Of a stretch of DNA of 64,000 bases, positions 58,860 through 64,000 are shown piece by piece (the first letter of the stretch is position 1; the number at the start of each line of letters is the position of its first letter). The notes below the pieces were generated by a model. It saw only the letters and a program-made list of their open reading frames with translations. It made no database searches and was not told the origin of the DNA. The position numbers and the translations under genes were made by a program. The DNA comes from Rhabditoides inermis (lineage: Eukaryota > Nematoda > Chromadorea > Rhabditida > Rhabditidae), in contig CAWZYM010000343.1 in assembly GCA_963966185.1 (NCBI GenBank), positions 124,001-188,000 on the forward strand, in the 5' to 3' direction.

Positions 58860-59430
58860 AAAAAATATAGGTCAGGTAGGGGGGCCTCACGTCAGGGGAG
58901 AGTGTAGTGAGTGGTAACCAGGTAGTGAGTGGATATTTCGGAGCACCGGAAGTGCGCTCGATCGCGCGTGTCATATGGAAATCAGGAAACCTCCCGGAAA
59001 AGTCGATTATGTTGGTGTTTGTGTCGGTTTCTGTTTTGTGGGGTGGAAACATTTTCGTGAAAAGTGGATAGGCTGACTGCAAGTGGGTTCAAAGACCGAA
59101 TCTCTCTTATTCTCTCATTATCTCTCTCTCTCTCTCTTCCTTCCTTCTCTCTCCATCTCTTCCCTCTCTGTCTCCTCTTTCTCTCTTTCTCCCTGTCTTT
59201 ATCGTAATTTGTGTCTCTAGAAAAGTGTTGCGCTCGATGCGGAGACGTGAGAGTAGACAGAAGAGAGAATAGTACTGTCTCTAGAAAATTGCTGTGACTG
59301 CACTATCACGTTTTCTGTTCTCTCGTAATGAGAGTGTATTCCACCACGCAACTACGCCTCTAAACCTGAACTATTTTCTATCCTTCCATAAACTACATAG
59401 TGCGAAGGCGCGCGGTAGCACGCCGCAGCT
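58860..59430. other. 5' flank of LRRC9-like copy 2
   Basis: 58860-59190 repeats the flank of copy 1 (29865-30200) almost exactly. Unique sequence follows to the retrotransposon LTR at 59438. No gene was seen. Confidence 0.5.
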
Positions 59431-59437
59431 CTAGTCT

Positions 59438-59880
59438 TGTAGCACCGTCGTGCTACTGTATCAAGATCAAGAACAGCAAATAAGCAAAATGTTTATTACA
59501 GTAATGCAACGACAACATTTTGTAGTCCGCTTCCTCGTTGCATGCGCGGTCGAGTGTGCACCTCCGGCGGGCAGTACGCGCGTCGCTGAAGCCCCGCCCA
59601 CTCCACTTCGAAACCTAAAATATATTCGTTTTCAGTGTGTTGAGTTTTTCCCCTTCTTGCGTATTGAGTGGTGTGTCTCGAGTGTTTTGAGTGATTTGAG
59701 TGATCTGATATAGTTCTTGTTGTTTGTGTGTGTTTGATTATAACGTATAATAAATTGTTGATATAATCTGTGCCCATCGCTAACTGGCCAGTTGCACCCA
59801 CACGAGCAAGCGGTGCAACTGAGAATTGAATTGTGAATAGATCTGTGCTAAGATCATACTTTGCTGGCTAAACCCACTGC
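59438..59880 (+). mobile_element. 5' LTR and leader of a BEL/Pao retrotransposon (right end of LTR not fixed)
   Basis: It begins TGTAGCACCGTCGTGCTACT, a short inverted motif. The first 164 bp recur with one change in both arms of the palindrome at 62872-63230. A TATA-like CTAAAATATATTCG at 59615 and an AATAAA at about 59748 fit an LTR promoter and polyadenylation signal. I could not place the LTR end or the primer-binding site. Confidence 0.65.
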
Positions 59881-60084
59881 TATTGGGTATCGATTGATTA
59901 TCGATTGGCTATCGATCGCGAGTGAGAGCGAGGGGTGATATCCGTGTGTGAGGGCAATTTATGGTGCATCGGTCTGTGGAGCATAACCTAGGCCATCACC
60001 CCGTCTCACCTGTTTCCATTCGTGCTGCCCGCGTCGAATCACTTGCCGTCCATCACCAGTCCATCGAGACGATCCTGAAATCAA

Positions 60085-61672
60085 ATGCGGTTGAAACCTG
60101 CCGATAAGGCATCGCTAACGCGATACAAAAATCAACTGCTGACAAAAATGCATACGCTAATGCAAACAATGAATGACAACAATGCAACCGCCAACCAATA
60201 TAATGCTGCAATGATGGATGTTGAAAAGACGCGCGAGAAACTAGTATGCCAGTATGACAAAGTAGATGAATATGCTTACGCAACGAATGATATGGGAGAG
60301 CAAGACAAAGAAGCGGTTGATGAATGGGAAAAGCTGATCGATGATGAGAAATACATTGAGCTGACCGATCAAGCAGATGAGAGCGTCACGCAAGTAAAAG
60401 CCTTGCAAAAAACGAACGAAGAAGAGCTAAAGAGAGAGCGCGAATCATCCCTTTTCGAACAGCAAACCGCGCTGCTTGCCCAACAACTCGCCACTGCCGC
60501 ACTAAAGCCCGCTGTCCCCGCAAATCATTCACAGCGCAAATTGAATATAAGCAACCGCGGAATAGAGCTACCTGCATTCGACGGAACCCCCGAGGGTTTC
60601 GAGCAATTCTGGCCAGTATTTAAGACAATCATACACGAGAACGATGACATCAAGCCTATGGAGAAGCTACTATTTCTGATAAACAAATGTGAAAATGCAA
60701 CGCTGCGAGCCAGTATCAGCCGTTCTGCTGACGATTACGATACAACTATTGCGAACCTAAAAGCACAATTCCAAAACCCAGTCGAAGTGCAACACAGATT
60801 GTGGAAGCGTATCGAGAGCGTACAGCCTGCCGCAAATAAAGACACCACTGCCAACCGAAAAAAACTATGAAGAATGCAAAAATCTCATCTCCGCAATAAA
60901 ACGCAATAGCTCAACGATGCAAAATGCGAGCAACGACCCAGCTATTGCTACAATGACTCAGAGACTGATTTTGCCTAAATTCGGAGACAGCATTCAACTG
61001 CAAGTAGCTAAGGCAATACACAAGAAGAGCGAGAAAGCAGCGGTGCTTACGATAGAGGAGACACTGGAAGAGATCAACAGACAGATACGCATTGAAGAAG
61101 ATGTGCTACAAGTGAGGAAAACAAATGGCGACTCACACGAAACGCTGCTTCTCGCGCACGCTCCGAACAGCGCGTACGGCTCGCGCCCGCCGATGTCGCA
61201 CCCTCAGCCACAGCGCCAGTCCGTGCACACCGCCGCTCGCCCTGACCGATGCCGACTCTGCAACAGCAAAACTCATCAAGCGAAACAGTGCAACAATAAA
61301 AACATCGAGTACGCAAATGCGCAAATTGCCCGGCTAACTCGTGCTTGTCTGAAATGTTACAGCGACACACATACAGTGAAAGACTGCCACGCACCCAACT
61401 GCGCACAGTGCGGTGGTATGCACAACGTGAATATTTGCTTCCAGCGAATCACGCAGTTCCAAAAGCCTACTCCGCAACACCAGCGCACTACAGGTCATCA
61501 ACAGTACGCGAGACAAGTGAACCGCGTGAATATCTGTAACGAGGAAGATGAAGACGCAGATTTCGAATTTGCCATGCTACCGGCCCCCAACCCAGATGGA
61601 GAGCGGCCGCTTGAAACCGCCGAATATCCTTACAATGAAGAAGGAGGTGACTGCTTTCGCGATAACGAATGA
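60085..61672 (+). pseudogene. gag: BEL/Pao gag, one frameshift
   Basis: The first frame (60085-60870) starts MRLKPADKASLTRYKNQL, has an acidic helical region and then the conserved ELPAFDGTPEGFEQFW segment typical of BEL/Pao gag (the DUF1759 type). At a seven-A run (about 60858-60864) the frame shifts, and the product continues in the next frame to 61672. There it has three zinc knuckles: CRLCNSKTHQAKQC, CLKCYSDTHTVKDC and CAQCGGMHNVNIC. Gag packages element RNA into particles in the cytoplasm. The shift could be decay or a homopolymer sequencing error. Confidence 0.85.
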
Positions 61673-62871
61673 TCAACAAAAAACTATTGACGAGATAGTG
61701 CTTTCTCACCGAACGCTTACGACACAAGCTTATTTAATGGTCATTCCAGCTACCGCCAAAAACTCAAAAAAACAACATTTACCAGCAAATAAACATACTG
61801 CTCGATTCAGGCGCTACCACATCTCTCATAACTGAACGCCTTGCAAACGTGCTACAATTACAAACGTTGCAAACATTTACAAGCGTCTATGCATTGCTGA
61901 ATGATAAGAAACACATCGAGAAAAGCGAAATTGTAGAAGTAACTCTCTCACCCATGAGTGCGAGTTGTCCGTCGTCTGCGCCTTGCCGAACACGTGCGGT
62001 TGGGGAGAAGAGGGAAGAAGCGCACAGGTCGCACACCGTCCTGCAATTGAAAACAATTAGCAACATAGCAAGCAATATAAAGTTATGCAAAATAAACAAC
62101 AATGACAGGGAATTTATGCGCAACAATAAAATCGATATTTTGAAATCAGATTGTGAATATGGCAACGCAGATATATTGATTGGTCAGAATTACTGGAATC
62201 TAATTTGCCCTGCGGAAGCTCCAATTGACCTTCCCTCAGGTTTACGGATCACGCATACCATACTTGGAAATGTAATCTCCGGAGCAAAATTGGAGAAAGT
62301 GCAAACAAACTCAATAGTCGAGGCGGAAACTAATCAAGTAATGCTGCTTGATTTAGAACAATATTGGAATCTAGAAGGAATAGGCATAACTAGCAAGGAA
62401 GAAACACAAAGCAAGTCGCAGGAAAATGACATGATAGAGAGATGGTTCGAAAGCACAGTAATAATCGATAGTGAGGGAGTGCACGTGCAATTCCCATGGC
62501 GAGATAAAACACCCAAACTAGCAGACAATTATGCAGTCGCATATCAACGATTGAAATCGTTGCACGCGAAATATGCTTCAAATAAAGATTATTGGGATGC
62601 ATATAATGCAATCATACAAGAGCAGTTAGAAAACAATATTATTGAAATCGCGCCGAGCGAGCGCACGTGGGGCCGCACATACTTTATGCCCCATAGAGGA
62701 GTAGAGAGACCGGACTCCTTATCGACAAAACTGAGAATAGTATTCGATGCATCGGCAAAACAGCGAGGCGAACAGTCGCTCAATGAGTCACTGTATGCAG
62801 GCCCATCCCTCTTGCCTTCGCTCTGCGGCATATTATTGCGAACAAGGTTAAATCCAATAATGATTACGAGT
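61620..62871 (+). pseudogene. pol: BEL/Pao pol, protease to start of reverse transcriptase, truncated
   Basis: It overlaps the end of gag in another frame, then shifts again at a seven-A run near 61766. The protease motif is LLDSGATTSLITERL (about 61798-61842), a classical retropepsin D-S/T-G. Downstream come ADILIGQNYWNL and the reverse-transcriptase entry KLRIVFDASAKQRGEQSLN and LYAGPSLLPSLCGILLRTR. The sequence stops at an LTR end at 62872, before the catalytic YxDD box, RNase H and integrase. An insert-like stretch (about 61955-62040, SPMSASCPSSAPCRTRAV) does not look like the rest. The element cannot move on its own. Confidence 0.85.
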
Positions 62872-63230
62872 TGTAGCACCGTCGTGCTACTGTATCAAGA
62901 TCAAGAACAGCAATTAAGCAAAATGTTTATTACAGTAATGCAACGACAACATTTTGTAGTCCGCTTCCTCGTTGCATGCGCGGTCGAGTGTGCACCTCCG
63001 GCGGGCAGTACGCGCGTCGCTGAAGCCCCGCCCACTCCACTTCGAAACCTAAAATATATTCGTTTTGTGGGCGGGGCTTCAGCGACGCGCGTACTGCCCG
63101 CCGGAGGTGCACACTCGACCGCGCATGCAACGAGGAAGCGGACTACAAAATGTTGTCGTTGCATTACTGTAATAAACATTTTGCTTAATTGCTGTTCTTG
63201 ATCTTGATACAGTAGCACGACGGTGCTACA
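62872..63230. repeat. Perfect palindrome of two BEL LTR ends
   Basis: The left arm 62872-63035 and right arm 63067-63230 are exact inverse copies, 164 bp each, around a 31-bp loop. Each arm is the first 164 bp of the LTR that starts at 59438, with a single difference from it. The left arm is fused to truncated pol. The right arm faces a minus-strand element. Confidence 0.95.
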
Positions 63231-63680
63231 CTCCCCCCTCAACAAGACGTTGAGCAATTGATTTTCAACAAATATTGGGTTCCACACTTTAGCAAGCGAA
63301 TGCATCTCCCAAGTAATCGCATACAAGAGGAGGTTGGGTCCACAATTTAGCAAGCGAATGCATCTCCCAAGTAATCGCATACAAGAGGAGGTTGGGTCCA
63401 CAATTTAGCAAGCGAATGTTTCTTAAGCAGTAATACACCAGAGTAAGTTGACTCACAATCCTGCATCTTATTTACAAGATTTGGGTCCACAGTCGGGCAA
63501 CTTTATTCATGAACAAACTTAGACACAATGACATAGATACAAGGCATGCGGGGGAATTGCGGCACGCGGTGTATATATATACTATGCAGTCCTTAAAATA
63601 CGAGCACGTGGCTAATCCTTCACAACAATGGTTAATATTATTCACAACGCAATAGTCAAGTCATAACGCGATAGGTATCG
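63231..63680 (-). mobile_element. 3' untranslated part of a minus-strand BEL-type element
   Basis: Reading leftward, GAGGGGGGAG, a polypurine tract, lies immediately before the LTR start at 63230, where second-strand priming is expected. Between it and the gag stop at 63686 there is no ORF. A 58-bp unit (with TTTAGCAAGCGAATGCATCT) is repeated about 2.3 times at 63288-63420. Confidence 0.75.
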
Positions 63681-63685
63681 TAGTT

Positions 63686-63940
63686 CTACTCGGCGAACAA
63701 CAGCGGACACACCATGGGATCATGGCGGTCTCCGCAGAGCTGGCACCTGCGAAGGTTAGTGCAGCTCCCGCTGTGTCTCTTGATGCAGATGTAGCAGATG
63801 TTCTTGTCTTTTAGAGCACGCATGCGCTCTTCCAGGGTAGTGGCCACCGGGCATCGCACGGCACGATGCGTCTCTTGCTCACAAAACAGACATCCAATGT
63901 TGACAGCTCGGTTCTCCGCTCTGTAAGAGTCATTTTTTTT
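63686..63940 (-). CDS. gag: Gag C-terminal end of a second BEL-type element (partial)
   Basis: The frame is open from the right and ends at TAG 63686-63688. It contains three knuckle-like motifs in the same order as the plus-strand gag: CLFCEQETHRAVRC, CYICIKRHSGSC and CQLCGDRHDPMVC. The residues differ from the plus-strand gag, so the two elements belong to different subfamilies even though they share an LTR end. The N-terminal part lies to the right and partly outside the window. No pol follows the stop, so the element may be non-autonomous. Confidence 0.7.
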   Translation of the reverse strand, partial: KKNDSYRAENRAVNIGCLFCEQETHRAVRCPVATTLEERMRALKDKNICYICIKRHSGSCTNLRRCQLCGDRHDPMVCPLLFAE

Positions 63941-64000
63941 CCTTTTTATATATTTTACACATGCAACATTGAATCAACAATAGCATCAAATCTAACATTA

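Overview
The window is eukaryotic and reads as nematode DNA. Its genes are cut into many small exons, most splice acceptors read (T)TTCAG, many introns are only 37-60 bp, and the transposon types present (Tc1, BEL/Pao, TTAA MITEs, tRNA-derived SINEs) fit a nematode. Dinucleotide repeats, mainly (CT)n/(GA)n, are very common in introns and spacers. The exact lineage cannot be fixed from sequence; a clade V (rhabditid or diplogastrid) worm is a guess. Coding regions were rebuilt by hand from splice signals and reading phase.

Left third (1-13.5 kb). A plus-strand multi-exon gene (about 1309-6881) encodes a C2H2 zinc-finger protein with an acidic C-terminal half. Its middle intron holds a decayed Tc1/mariner element, and an inverted piece of the same family lies just past its 3' end. 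A minus-strand gene (8938-11228) encodes an S/T-rich protein with a long charged KEKE helix. Its tiny introns share a TACTGTA/TACAGTA palindrome, as if they were copies of one intron-sized repeat. 11.3-13.6 kb is mostly spacer.

Centre (13.6-59.2 kb). A large leucine-rich-repeat gene resembling vertebrate LRRC9 dominates, on the minus strand and in three tandem copies. Copy 1 (13632-29846) has about 40 exons and looks complete. Copy 2 (about 45170-58844) keeps nearly all exons but lacks the last ones. Copy 3 (about 34129-39905) is a pseudogene with large internal deletions and 5-bp frameshifting deletions. All three carry a 42-bp minisatellite in the same stretch of the gene. Because the copies diverged recently, the empty copy shows exactly what inserted into the other: TTAA-flanked MITEs carrying a tRNA-like core, a fold-back minisatellite element, a 161-bp element with a 7-bp duplication, and non-LTR retrotransposons.

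Right end (59.4-64 kb). A plus-strand BEL/Pao LTR retrotransposon has gag, three CCHC knuckles, protease and the start of reverse transcriptase. It is broken by frameshifts and ends abruptly at a perfect 164-bp-arm palindrome made of two head-to-head LTR ends. A second, minus-strand BEL-type element with its own triple-knuckle gag runs off the window edge.

The window is therefore a mosaic of a few host genes and dense, nested repeats. No operon, CRISPR array, rRNA or convincing true tRNA gene was seen.
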